This document shows positions 11,726 through 22,706 of a stretch of DNA of 64,000 nt, piece by piece. How positions within the stretch are numbered: the stretch's first letter is position 1; each line of letters opens with the position of its first letter. The translations under genes and the position numbers were made by a program. This DNA comes from Lithospermum erythrorhizon (taxonomy: Eukaryota > Streptophyta > Magnoliopsida > Boraginales > Boraginaceae): assembly GCA_019722365.1 (NCBI GenBank), contig JADFUC010002290.1:1-64000 (forward strand). Direction: 5' to 3'. The notes below the pieces were generated by a model, which saw only the letters and a program-made list of their open reading frames with translations, searched no databases and had not been told where the DNA came from.

Positions 11726-12890
11726 CTTGAATACTTGTTGGCGGAAATAAACTTGAAAATTATATCCATAAATCTAAGCTGTCGGACGTCGTCATTATTT
11801 CAATTAGTTTAGCGTTTACTTTAAAATTTGAGATTATCGTTTTTATTTAACGAGTAAATATGAATGTTTTCATGAAATTGTTGAGATTATGTTATAAATA
11901 TTATGAATTGAGATTATGTCTAAAATATTATGAAATTATTGTGATTATGTTATAAATGTATTAATTGATATTATATGTATTAGTGAGATAGTTGTGCATG
12001 TGGATATTTTATTACGCGAAAATGAAAGTAGTATGGTAACAAAACTTTTAAACTTATTATTAAAATTATATTATTAAAAGTACCTGCATCATATTATAAT
12101 ATAAATCAAAAGTATAATTTATAAATTTACGTGAAATAATTAATTATTTTATTTATTATCTCGGTTTAAATGTTTGAAAGCGTAAACTCTTGCGTCACGT
12201 ATTTCGTACATTTACTAGTAATTATAATAATAAGTAAATAATAATAGCACATACTTTAGTTTGTTTTTAATAGGTTGAATACATGGAATTTAAAAGTTTA
12301 TTTAGAAATAAGCGAGACATCGAAAACAGCTACTTTCAAATTGTGGAAGTAGTCCCCGACAAATTTCACAATGTAATAAGTATTTGTACTTTGATTGATA
12401 TATCGATAAACACCTTTTAAAATATTTGAGAGGTGCTAGAGCAATTTTTTTTGAATTTTGATGATTAACAAACTGGCACCAGTTTACTTTTTGTGTTTTT
12501 GTAAGGGCGTATAGCAAGTAGAACATGATTGTTATGTAATAACGCCGAATAAGTTTCATGTTTGATATCTATTAGCGTTAGCTTTTTCAACTGTTTGTTT
12601 CACAAAAGCGAGGAATTACATTTTTATTTCACTACAATGTCGTAGTAATAATTCGCTTGTTCTTATTAAGCATCTGGGAAAATCCAATTCTTTTAATTTC
12701 TTCAACAAGCATGGGGCGTGTTCGTTGAAGAGTGTTTAAGTAATTTCTCTCTTTATTTTACTATTTTAATGTAACACTTGACTTCAATCATGAAATTCAT
12801 AAAATAATAAAGCCAATTAAAAATCACGATGTTAAATCCCAAGCTTAACGAAAGTGAAATAGAAGCAGGGTTACTAAAGAAAATCAAACC
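11726..12890. other. Unassigned AT-rich sequence
   Basis: I see no gene, RNA or paired termini. Short direct repeats of GAGATTATG...AAATATTATGAA occur around 11880-11960. The 85-codon minus ORF at 12302-12559 shows no recognisable domain. This stretch may include the 3' LTR of the Athila element to its right, but I could not match it to 18997-19561. Confidence 0.3.
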
Positions 12891-13260
12891 CGTTAACTGC
12901 CAGAAGTGAAAAAAAAAAACGAAGAGAATAGCATTAGCGAGGTGGCGGAAAATCGGTGAAAGCGGCGTGCCAGGGAGGCTGGTGTGGGCTGCGTCCCGTA
13001 GCGACTTAGGGGTTGGGGGAGCGAGCCGGTTGGAGGAGCGGCCCCGAGGGAGGGAGGGGTGGCGGCTCGGGTGGGTGAGATTAGGGTTAAAGAAAGTGAA
13101 GGGCAGCGAAGAGAGAATATGGGGGGTAGGGAGGGGTGCTCGCGTATTTTCACTTTTTTCCTTTTCCGTTTTTTATTGGTTTAAATTAGAAATTTGGAGA
13201 TCATTAAAACTTAGCAAAATTTGGCGATGGTAACTAGAAGGGGTAGGCTTTACGTCGGAC
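12890..13260. other. GC-rich island of unknown origin
   Basis: A sharp rise in GC content within AT-rich DNA, with overlapping 86-88 codon frames on both strands (12893-13153 minus, 12967-13233 plus). The minus frame is rich in Ser, Pro and Arg and resembles translated 5' UTR more than a domain. A TTAGGGTT box lies at 13081-13088. It sits directly beyond the Athila integrase end, so it may be element 3' sequence or a captured host promoter/UTR. I assign no function. Confidence 0.3.
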
Positions 13261-13439
13261 GGTATCCGGAGGAATGATTTTCACCTTGCCGTTTTTTATT
13301 TTCCTTTTTTTAAAACCTGAAAAAAATGTAAAGCCACAAAATAAAAAATGGATTGACTCCCACCAGAGTGCCGTATTTAACGTCGGCGAGACGGGGTTGC
13401 ACCAATTAAGGTTTCAGAAATCGGCAGTGATAATGACTT

Positions 13440-14560
13440 TTCCATAAGGTGTTCCTACAAGTAAATTGCTTTCAAGCAATGACCATTGACACTTAAATAT
13501 GTCTTAAAGTTTGTCAAATTTTCTACTTATTGGCTCCATTGGGAGTTCACTTTTTCACTAAAAATGGGCCTTTACATCTTGATTTTTAGCTTCCACAGGA
13601 AATAACCGCGAGATGAGTTAAATAATAAAACTTTCATACTTGAGTCCAAATTCTTTCGCCTTTATCGACTTGTCATGATAATACTTGGTCTTTCTCCTTA
13701 AAGATCTTTCATTCTCATATTCATCAACCTACGACTTCCTCGAGTTCATTCAATTGGAACTTCACTTTCTTTACTGCTACATCCGTATCAAAGTTGAATT
13801 CTTGATTGCCAACCATATGCTTCTCAATTCAACGGCAAATGGAAAGCTTTACCATAAACTAGTGCAGCCCAGGGACTAGTACCCGATAGGTAATGGCGTA
13901 ATGGCGTTCTCGAAATCCCTTGTCATCGCGTTCAACCCCGACCCGATCGCTTTCGTTTTGGGTTCGCCGTCTTCTTTAACACATCTTTAATTTATGCGTT
14001 GAAATTACCGTTTCGGCGGCACGTGTGCGTAGATGATATGTTAAAGCGACACGATGGTTAACATTATATTTCTTACAAGCGGTATTGGGGAAGAATTGCA
14101 AAATGTTTATCCCGTCAGCGATAGGAACTCACAGAGGTTCAGCGTAGAAAAATTATATCTTCGAAACTTAGCACGAGCTTTGCTATGATTAGTCTTAGTA
14201 GCTGTGCCTCACATCCATTTAGATACATAATCAATATGACAAGGTATGTATATTCAAAACACTGGGAATTTGGGGAAGGACCCGCGAAGTCAATTTCCCA
14301 TTTGATAGCAACAGAATATATTCAAAACCCCTTGAAATTTGGGAAAGGACCGTGAAAGTCGATTCACGTACATCCAAACAACCCGACAACGAGGTTACTG
14401 CTAAGGCCATCTCGTTTCAACTGCGAGGTTACGGTTCTTTGACATGTCGCTTAATGCCATAGCATCTTTAAGCCGCGCGATGGCCGATGGGAACTAGCTT
14501 TTTGAAGCACCTTTAGGTACGTCTTCTTTACCTCCAAAATGACATAAACTTAATGCATGA
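13440..14560 (-). pseudogene. Athila-type gypsy integrase, broken
   Basis: Minus-strand reading, across several frames, gives the Athila/Tat integrase C-terminal signature: a HLPxELR-like stretch near 13850, KKVKFQLNELEEV near 13750 and YENERSLRRKTKYYHDK at 13672-13722. It continues through SRCKGPF near 13560 to a terminal xVNG(H)CLK near 13480. Upstream, WEIDFAGPxPN at about 14260-14300 marks the start of the DDE core. The core contains a 68-bp direct duplication (14251 and 14319). Frame changes occur roughly every 20-40 codons, so it cannot encode integrase as written. In a full element this enzyme joins the cDNA ends to chromosomal DNA. Confidence 0.75.
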
Positions 14561-14949
14561 CGATTCAAAGTATAACCCCGATCTCGGGTATATCTGCTTT
14601 GATAATACGTCGGGGACAACGTTTGAAGAGATATGGAGTAGCACCGGTAAAAGGTGCTGCTTGCACTTTGATAAGAATCTCTCTTGCTCTATGAAACTTC
14701 AGCTTCGGAAGAGTGATACTTGATGCGAGAAAATTTACTATATCGAGGGGAACCGTGGCTCGACTCCGTCTGGCTTATAAAGTTGTTAAGTAATGGTAAA
14801 CTTTTCGTTGATGGCTATCACGTTTAGACCCTTGAAAATTATTAGCACCCAATACAGCTGCTAATCTAGACAAATGATCATTTCGTTGTTCTCGCGCCGC
14901 TTTTTATCATAATTACTAGATCAAACTCTTGTAACAAGAAAATCCATCT

Positions 14950-15165
14950 AATCAAAGCGAGTTTGGCATCTTTTTATTTAACAAAGTACTTTAATATAGA
15001 ATGATGATATAAACAATGACATGTAGAACTAGTAAATAAGAGCAGCTTATCTAAAAGCGAAAAAAAAGCGACAAGCAATTCTTTACAGGTTGTAGTATAA
15101 TTTATTTGTGCATCATTCAAAGTTCTACTCGCATAATAAATCACCACAAGTAACATGGCCTTTTA
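14950..15165 (-). pseudogene. Athila RNase H domain
   Basis: The minus frame 14974-15156 reads VIYYASRTLNDAQINYTTT, then CKELLVAFF and a degraded SYLxxxxxxVYTDHSxLKY tail. This is a near-exact signature of the RNase H domain that follows RT in Athila/Tat gypsy elements (consensus NYTTTEKELLAVVFAL). In the complete enzyme it removes the RNA strand of RNA-DNA hybrids. It lies between RT (right) and integrase (left), as expected for pol read on the minus strand. Confidence 0.85.
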
Positions 15166-15359
15166 TCTAAGAGCGACAAAAGCGTGTCAGGCGTCGCGTC
15201 AACTCAAAGGCGACCAATTAGGGGCAACAAATGAGGGGCGGTGGTCAACTAACTAACGATACAAAGGCATTGATACATTCTTGAAGCTAAACACAAATTT
15301 TACATCTTTAGCTAAAAGGTCAAATAGGGTTCTGAGACTTTTTGAAAAATCTTTTATCG

Positions 15360-15890
15360 ACTTAAATGCATGTTAAAAACCATTAAGTACTTTTAGAGTG
15401 ACAACTTATGACTTAAAGTGATATTAGTCTCAATAGCGGCGTTTGAGCACATTCAAATTATCGAGGAGTCAATCCTGGAATGAGTCTCCAAAAGGCAGGG
15501 AGAAATCATCCATGAACACACAAATAAACCTTTCGATCATATACGAGAAAATGGATTAATACGTCTTTACATGAAATGTCGCAGTGCGTTGCATAAATCG
15601 AAAGACATCACGTGATATGCAAAGTTAGAAAGGACAAGTGAAGGTAGTCTTACCAGTCCTCAAGAGCTATGGGTATTTGAAAATGCCGAGCCAATCCATC
15701 CCAGAAAGCGAGCGTGTCACACTTGACCTGCCGGCGTTTGATCCCGGTGAAGGATAAGGAAAATGGTCTTTTTAGTGACATAATTAAGTTTCGAAAATCA
15801 ATGACCATTCACCGACCATGTCAGCAGCAGTTTGCCGCAGCTCATTTTATCATTTAATACCATAATTATACCCGATTTTCTTGGGCCTGA
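15360..15890 (-). pseudogene. Athila reverse transcriptase, C-terminal part
   Basis: On the minus strand, a degraded PKKxGITxV and NEL lie near 15830-15880, a VTKKDHFP-like stretch near 15770 and WDGLARHFQIPIAL near 15660-15700. PFGLCNAPxTF follows near 15590, and the catalytic box VFMDDFS at 15501-15519 (the YxDD motif, F-M-D-D in Athila). Several frame changes interrupt it. The N-terminal part of the same RT lies at 16224-16560; the two are separated by the Cassandra-like LTR at 15891-16218. Confidence 0.8.
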
Positions 15891-16218
15891 TGTAATGCCG
15901 ACCTTAATGTGTATACATGTGTGTGTGTGTGTGTGGTGTGTGATATGTTTGATAAGATTTGATTGGTACTACTAAATACCGTCGAATCGTCTTAACTTCG
16001 AGCTCATCTATAAGAACTTCGTTGTTAAAGCGTGCTTGACACGGGGAGCCAATTCTAGGATGGGTGACCAGTGGGAAGTTTCTCGGTGAGCACGTGAGTG
16101 AGAGGACAAAGCGTCTTTGCGGAAAAGACCAAAGTAATGGTGGTTTGAGGAGAGCTGAGGAAGTCAAATCAAATCTAATAACGTGATGTGAGCCGAGGCA
16201 GGCGTCCCTATTTATGAA
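15891..16218 (+). mobile_element. Solo LTR of a Cassandra-like TRIM (carries 5S rRNA sequence)
   Basis: A 328-bp segment beginning TGTAATGCC interrupts the Athila RT exactly within a W-V-S-P-Q codon run. It is flanked by CCTGA (15886-15890) and GCTGA (16219-16223), an imperfect 5-bp target-site duplication. It contains a 5S rRNA-like core followed by GAGGACAAAGCG and GGAAAAGACC, as in known Cassandra LTRs. Cassandra elements are small non-coding LTR retrotransposons whose LTRs include 5S rRNA with Pol III promoter boxes. A (GT)n run lies at about 15918-15933. Only one LTR is present, so it is a solo LTR left by LTR-LTR recombination, or a truncated copy. Confidence 0.72.
15965..16090 (+). ncRNA. 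5S rRNA-derived domain within the Cassandra-like LTR
   Basis: The 3' two thirds match plant 5S rRNA clearly: AGAACTTCG, GTTAAAGCGTGCTTG and CTAGGATGGGTGACC followed by GGGAAGT. These cover the A-box/intermediate-element/C-box region used by TFIIIA and Pol III. The first 40 bases are much diverged. It is not a 5S gene unit: the 5' third is degraded and it sits inside a mobile element. Confidence 0.75.
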
Positions 16219-16223
16219 GCTGA

Positions 16224-16760
16224 GGGCTAACCGACTTTATTAGAAATGGGATAGATCGTACATCGTCGAGCTTTAAAAGAAACCTCGATGCAGCCTGCTT
16301 TCAATTTGGGTTAGGCCTCGAGTCGAGCTTTCGCGGAAATGCTTGGCATGTCTCCGTGGGGATCTTTATGCATACAAGCCCGATGGGCTAATCCCCTTAA
16401 TGTACACTTGAGGTCCCCAGCAAGCTCAGCGATTCTCATAGCGCCTATTAGACTTTCTTCTGTAACGGGGAATAACTCCTTAGAAATAACAATTTGGAAG
16501 AGTTTTAAATTTAGTTCCAAGAGATAACTCTGGCCCCCAGGTGAACATGCTTAATGGTTTAGCTCGAGCTTAGGAGGTGAAATTACGAGAAGCCCGCAAT
16601 CTTAGAATTAAAAATTTCCTGGAATCTGGCTTGGAGATTCTCAAAAAGCTAAACATGAGTTTTTGTCTGAACCTTCTTTATGCGTTACCGCCTGATCTCA
16701 TCCATGATCATCTAAAGTGGGGGCTAACTACAGCTTATCCGTGTTACCCGACCATAAAGC
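16224..16760 (-). pseudogene. Athila reverse transcriptase, N-terminal part
   Basis: The minus frame 16311-16520 reads VISKELFPVTEESLIGAMR, then DLKC-RGL, then CMHK and PSISAKARL. This matches the segment that precedes RT in Athila (consensus VIIS-x-EL...DLKGISP-x-CMHKI-x-LED...QRRLNP). After a frame change it continues with KLKAGCIEV and TIYPISNK to GWVSP at 16224. The reading then resumes across the Cassandra-like LTR at 15890. Recognising this region explains a frame that otherwise looks like an orphan ORF. Confidence 0.72.
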
Positions 16761-16949
16761 TTTGAAAAACTCTGCGACTTAACTCTTTGACACTATAACA
16801 TGTATTGGGCTTCAAATGGGGCAAACTCATGGACTTATTACAAAAAATTAAATTGTTTGGTCAGCAGCGAGGGCGTGGTTAGTTTCCCGTTACGCATCGA
16901 TTAACGTTACAGTGGTTGCCATGAATGGCCTCCACAACAGGAATGGGAG

Positions 16950-17400
16950 GAGGTCGTATTGGCCAGAATGATGTTCCATCATAAAATGACAAAATCTGGC
17001 TGGAATAATCCAATTTATATATTTGAACATAACGTAAATCTCTTATACCCATAGAATATTTTTCTTGAGCAGATTACGACCAATTGTAAGGTCTAGTAGT
17101 GGGTTTTTAATTCCTTTAGTCCCAATTGTAGATACAAAAAGTAAAGGTATGATTTATACTAGCGCCCAAATCCTATGGCCTTAGCTATTTGAGAATTCCC
17201 AATACTAATATAATCATGTAAAATGACGAGATCTTAAAATAGGTGAAGTCGGAGTTTTAAGCACAACATTAGCCATTTCAGAAACAAATACCTTTCCATT
17301 TGGCTCATATTTCCTCTTATTAGAACTAATATCCTTAAAGAATTTAGCATAAGAGAATATTCTTAATACGCATTCAACAATGGTAAATTAACATGCAAAC
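16950..17400 (-). pseudogene. Athila aspartic protease region
   Basis: Minus-strand motifs in order: INLPLLNALRIFSYAKFFKD near 17390-17330, SSNKRKYEPNGKVF near 17310, GNSQIAKAIGFGASIN at 17200-17155 and LGLKELK near 17110. A degraded LQLADRS-YPMGIIEDV tail lies near 17050. In Athila proteases the active-site block is CDLGASIN; here the residue at the catalytic Asp position reads Gly-Phe-Gly, so this copy would be inactive if the sequence is right. Several frame changes occur. Confidence 0.72.
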
Positions 17401-17779
17401 TTTAGACAAAATATCCGCCAAAGTTCATAGAAAGAGCACACTATCCATTTTTACTCGAAGTAGGAGAACTTTTTAGGAATGAATGTGGTGGAATATGGTT
17501 TCACCGTCTCTTCGTCTTTTTCTCTTACGAGGTAACCCTTGCTCCTCACGTAGACTTGCCTAACACGATACTCTGTTGTCTCGTTGTTTGCCACGCTGCT
17601 TTGTCTCCATGAGCACAGAGTATCAAGAATCTTCCACGATCACCGTAGTCATGATAGCTTTTGCTTTTGTCGAGACTTCGGCTAATGGACCATCCCAAAA
17701 CTCCAAATTCCTATTTGATTTCATATTATTCTAATTATGTGATTAGCGATTCTTTAGCATTTGTAAGATATATTTTATT

Positions 17780-18850
17780 GATCTACACTAGGTGCGTCGT
17801 TAGTCTTTGTTATTCAACTTTTGCCGCCGTTTATTCCTTGAGAAATTGGAGTGATTCCTCCGCCCGTGATTGTAGGTGTTTGAATAGGGATCATTCCTCA
17901 TTCTTGAATTGTATCCATTCATGGCATTTGCTTGATAGACATATCGAATAACCGTGAGGAAGAATACATATTGGCCGAGCACTGCGTAGGTGATCGTGTG
18001 AACTCATAAATAACTCCTTAATGCGCCTCTGCGCAAGTGCCAATACATTCACATCGATGTTGGAATTAGAATTGATTCCATGTACTCCTCTAGTATTTGC
18101 TCCCTAACGCCTACTTGATTAATGGTAATAATTCAAAAATTTCTTGAATCTCTTCCAGGCATTGAAAATGCTTTCATTAGAGGTGCACCTCATTTAGATT
18201 GTCAACCATGCGTTTGATGTGTAGGAGTGGAGACCATCATAAAAAATATGAGTGTTGCGATTCATATGGTAAAATATGATAGGGACACTAAATCAGCAAC
18301 GTAGAAAATGATCTCCATTACCTCGTGGAAAGACTGTGAAATCATCTTTAGTAAAATTGGAAATTTTCTTCCTGGAAGTAATTTAGCTACATTGCATATG
18401 TATAAAATTTTTCCACAAACTTCTCATGCATCTCTCCTTCCATGTGTGAATAGGCGAGGGGTATAGATAAAAACCATCGATAATTTGCATCTTTGAGAAG
18501 TATATGGAGGCATCTTGAGTTTCAAAGAGCTCATGTGTTTACTCCACGAATTTAGTTTGGGGAGGCCATCCACCGTTGCCACCAAACTCATTTAAGAAGG
18601 TATTAGGGTCTTTAGTAAGCGATCCATGAAAAGTTGGCAAATTGTGGAAGTGGAAACTTTTTCAGCTCATAATTTTTAGTTGCGTAATCGGAAACGTGCA
18701 GAGGAGTGATCCATTTACCCTTAGCGATGACAATCTTTCATCGTCTTCCTATTTGTTGGATTGTCATTATATTAGGAGCTCGAGAACTTTTAGCACCTCT
18801 TCGCTTCCGATCACTCAAATATCACGATTCAAGGAGGTAATAAATTAGGA
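17780..18850 (-). pseudogene. Athila gag
   Basis: Minus-strand reading gives capsid-like sequence between 18620 and 18190: a TKDDFTVF-like stretch near 18350 and HIFYDGL at 18233-18252, the conserved FYNGL block of Athila gag. Next comes GAPLMKxF near 18190. Further downstream the frame 17800-17982 contains DPYSNTYNHGRRNHSNFS, matching the gag C-terminal NPYSNTYNPGWRNHPNFSW signature. No single frame is intact. Gag would form the cytoplasmic particle in which reverse transcription occurs. Confidence 0.75.
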
Positions 18851-18973
18851 CCCAATAGAGAGCGTTGACAGCATCTGCCTTGTAAAATCACAGCTACGAA
18901 AAGGATCAAACACCAAAAACAATACAATTATAGACTTGAAATTAAACATACTAACAATTTAAGTAAAATCAAA

Positions 18974-18994
18974 TTCCTCGAGCAACGATGCCGA
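18974..18994 (-). other. Primer-binding site of the Athila-type element
   Basis: On the minus strand the segment reads TTCGGCATCGTTGCTCGAGGAA, a clear relative of TTGGCGCCGTTGCCGGGGA. That is the primer site found next to the 5' LTR of Athila/Tat elements. It fixes the 5' LTR to the right of about 18996 and agrees with the gag-to-integrase order running right to left. Confidence 0.65.
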
Positions 18995-18995
18995 A

Positions 18996-19561
18996 TTTTG
19001 ATGGAACAAATTATATTCCTTACCGAAACACAGTCAAATAGTAATATGATTGCTCAGTAAGGGTAGAATCACATGCGAAAAAACTTGTTTGCTTAAATTA
19101 CTTCTAATTGAAAATGAAAACAAAGATTGGAATGATTGAATTTAAAATAAATAAGCTTAAAGCGAACTATGAAATTAAAATGGATAAACTTATGGATTAA
19201 AAGGATTACGGGGTATTGATTTACTTTACTTGATAGTATTTTTCTACCCAAATAATTGGAATTATCGACACTGGAGTCCGATTTCTCGTTAGTTGGTACT
19301 CATAGGTTAGTGGGTACTTGAAGTGTTTCTAATTTAATTATTTCACTGTAATGCTAGTGAAATTAATTAGCGCTAAACTTTGGCGCGAAAATCTATTAGA
19401 ACGATTAACACGTTCGCCTTCCGTATAACGACTCACTTAATCAATTAATTAAGTGATACGGTAATACTGGGATGGGGGCTCACATGGTACTCGAGGGATT
19501 TTCATATAAAAAATTGGCCAAATTTTTAAAACAATCAGTCGAGGTAGCATTCTTAATATAG
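18996..19561 (-). mobile_element. Probable 5' LTR of the Athila element, interrupted by element C
   Basis: By position this follows the primer site, so it should be LTR. It ends abruptly at the start of element C; the remainder may resume at 28790. I could not align it with a 3' LTR left of 13440, so the call rests on position only. Confidence 0.45.
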
Positions 19562-22500
19562 TGTAACTGACCACGCCCAGTGGGCCCACGAGGTTGGGGA
19601 CCGTCGTCAAGCACGAATAATCGAAAGTCGCCGATGATGGATGCTTGATAGAAAAATGACTTCGTTTAACGGTAGGCAAAGCTACTACAACTTGTCAAAT
19701 CGGGTGAAGCTGCTTGGCCTTCTGACAAGCTGACTTATGATATAAATCTGGCGGGTTTCTGACATATAATTATTATATCTGACAAAACTCCAAAGAAAAT
19801 AAAAAGTATATTGGGGGTCTTTGATGCAATCGCCCGTCTTCGTAGGTGCGTAACTACTCGGCCAAAGCATCTGGAGTCGTCCCATGACAACCTGGCGTAA
19901 GGCCGTCGTGGGGCAGGGGCAAGTATGGTGAGTGAATACAAATATCACAAAAGTAATCCACCAGCTGGCGTACACGAGGATAACTCGAGTTCGACTACCT
20001 GCTCCAGCAACTCTACGCGCGAGTATTATATATGTTGCCTATCCTGCTACTCGGCTGATAAATCTTTAACTGAACTTTCCATTAACGGCGAATACCAAAC
20101 CCTCGCGTCAACCAGCTTACTCGGAGTGTGACTTAATCACCGGGAAATATCTAATATACAACTCTAGCAGCGCAACAACTCGTATAGCGACTCAATGATG
20201 TTCATGGCGGGATACCTTATACGTACAATCTCGCTTTACATAACCTACGCTGAGTGCTTATCTGCCAGTTCACCCAAGTGTTATAAATCATGATCACTTA
20301 ACTGTTGCTCGAAATATTTCATAATGCGGAATCTCATTGGTTAGATTTATCTTTAATACAACTAATGACGTATGTCTTAGAAGTAGAACCAACTCAAGCA
20401 TCGAATTATCTCCCCCAAATTCTGGTTTAGTATAATTGAACTTGTGCAATGGTATGGCGTCGTGATTGGATCATAACATATACTGACACATTTTGAATCT
20501 AATTTTCCACCACATGAAATATCATCAGCATCGTCTATAGATGGCGTAAACTTAGTTTATAATGTTCTTGCATACCCTAATTCTCGTTCAAATGTTATCA
20601 CCGACCATCTAATCGGCACAAGGCTTTTTAACCTTGAAGAATGTAGCGATGAATACCCGACCTAGGATCCTGAAATCACGATAATGTGAACTGTCAGCCC
20701 GATGCCAATTCGACATGGTGTACGACAACCTCTAATGTAATCAATGCAATATCCATGAGCAGTAAATGAGTCTGCTAAAGCATATAATTGAATCATAAAA
20801 CATATCCACCAACGCTTAAAAAGTCTAACTTGACATATAATACAATAAAGGCCAAGACTGCAACCGCAATGACCCGATGACGTGACTATGACTATACCGT
20901 TCCTTCGATGGAGCTCGGCAACTCCACTTGTGACTCGTCGGCATGATGGTATCGGCTGGAGCCCAGCTTTCGACAATGGTGTCGACTCGACAATAGTATC
21001 GACTGCAAGCGACTCAAATATTTCCAGCGAGGTGTATTTCGGCTCAACCACCTGATATAGAAGTCCAGGTTTTGCAGCCTAATGCGCATATAATCCAACC
21101 TCGGCCTGCGGGGAGAAACTTATGCCGTCGACATAAAGCTATCACACCCGAATGCGTAACGAGTGCGAAGCTCAATCGCGAATCGTTACTGTGCAGGCGC
21201 GACTCGCCAAATGTCGTCTTGCGGAGCGAGCGAAATGCACGGGACAAATCAACTCAGCGAGCCTTATCAACTCAACCGACAACATCGGCTAAAAATAGCT
21301 TTCGCCACACTTTGCTTTCGCACCTAATACGACTCGGCGCCGCCTGAAAACATCTATCGACTAAAGCGAGACCACCGGCCGCGAAACGGCCACGAGGAAA
21401 TAACAACTTTTCGCAACGCCCAAAAATCATACATTGCGGGAGGCAAATACAACTGACGAGAAACTTAGCGATCAACTATATATATAACCAACAGCATTTC
21501 ACGCATCATACCGTATAGTGGAATAACGGTGAACATATCCGCAGGGCAACCAAGCAAGTACAACGAACATATGCTTATACATGCGATAAGTAAAACTCCA
21601 TTGATTGTTACTCGCTTGGTAGCTAAAATAAAACTCCACGCCTTGTCCTTGTGGCGGACGCTTTACCCGTGATCGGCGCTAAAACATTCAAAATTATAAT
21701 TAATAGCATAACACAACTAATAATATAATATTCTACTACGTATATGTCTACGTACGATACCCCCGAAATAACCCGACAAAGTTCCCAGGCAACCTTATTC
21801 CCAGCAGGATTCATGACGCTTTCCTGTTAATGGTCGAGGTCCAGTTACTGGTTTCAAGGTCCGCGTTCGATATTAACAACTAATCTGTCGTTTCATGCGT
21901 AACAATCTCAATCCATTCTTGTATCCGAAACTTCTGGCTTCCATATAAGTTCACCAAATCACCTCAATCGCCTTACACCAAAACAAACCTAAACATCCCA
22001 GTCGAGAATGCCTTCTATCATTTAAACATCATTTAGAAAAAATACAAAGTCAACTATCCTTTCCTCAGTTTCAGCCCCATAAATCGATAATTATCAAAGC
22101 TGTTATCACGATAATCTAAGCTTAATGATAGATACATAACACTAATAAACATGAAACTCACAGAGTGGCTCAAATTCTCCAAAGTCAACATCCTACAGCT
22201 CGAGAAATAACAAAGATTTGAGAGCTTTCTGCATAATGGCCAAAGAGAATGTCTAGGGGAATCTCGAAAATTCGCAGGACAAAATTTCGCTTGAATGAAG
22301 AAAATTGAAAAAAAATTTGAGTGGCTTGAGGAATTTAAAAATTAAGATGGAGGAAGAAGAATATGATTTTAGGATGATGATGACCCAACTTAAGGATAAG
22401 TATAAAAGGTCTCAAATTAAGTCCCTTGCTTGACAAAATATCTCAGGCTTTTCCAAACTTTTGGTTTAAATGCCGGTTTAACAACACCCAACTCCAACAT

Positions 22501-22706
22501 AGAGATTTAACTTGGCTTAAATAATATCATTCCGTTCAATTAAAACTTTTAAAATGCTGGCAAGAAATATACTTTTCAATGAGCCGATTCGTATTTCGAC
22601 TATTAGACTTTCCAGATTTTTCGATTTCTCACCTCAAAATATTCACTGTGGCTTAAACTAATTATACTATTTCATAATATTAGTGCCACCAGGAGCGAGT
22701 TATTCT
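19562..22706 (-). mobile_element. 3' LTR of LARD-like element C
   Basis: Begins TGTAACTGACC and ends about GCGAGTTATTCTGA, and is co-linear with 25600-28789 over its length. Shared blocks include a GTTTCTGACATATAATTATT stretch, ACTACTCGGCCAAAGCATCT and GTGATTGGATCATAAC. It has diverged by many short indels. The longest ORF of the window (129 codons, 20662-21051 minus) lies here but is not preserved in the partner LTR, so it is not coding. Orientation is minus because pol-end/polypurine-tract sequence adjoins the right side. Confidence 0.82.

Noticed and set aside
15965..16090. Functional 5S rRNA gene
   Set aside because: The 5' third is degraded, there is no 5S spacer or tandem unit, and it sits inside an LTR that interrupts Athila RT.
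16311..16527. Orphan 69-codon gene with good-looking coding sequence
   Set aside because: On the minus strand it is the segment preceding Athila RT (PVTEESL, CMHK), so it belongs to the retroelement.
20662..21051. 129-codon minus-strand ORF, the longest in the window
   Set aside because: Lies inside the 3' LTR of element C and is not preserved in the partner LTR at 26750-27110; no domain seen.
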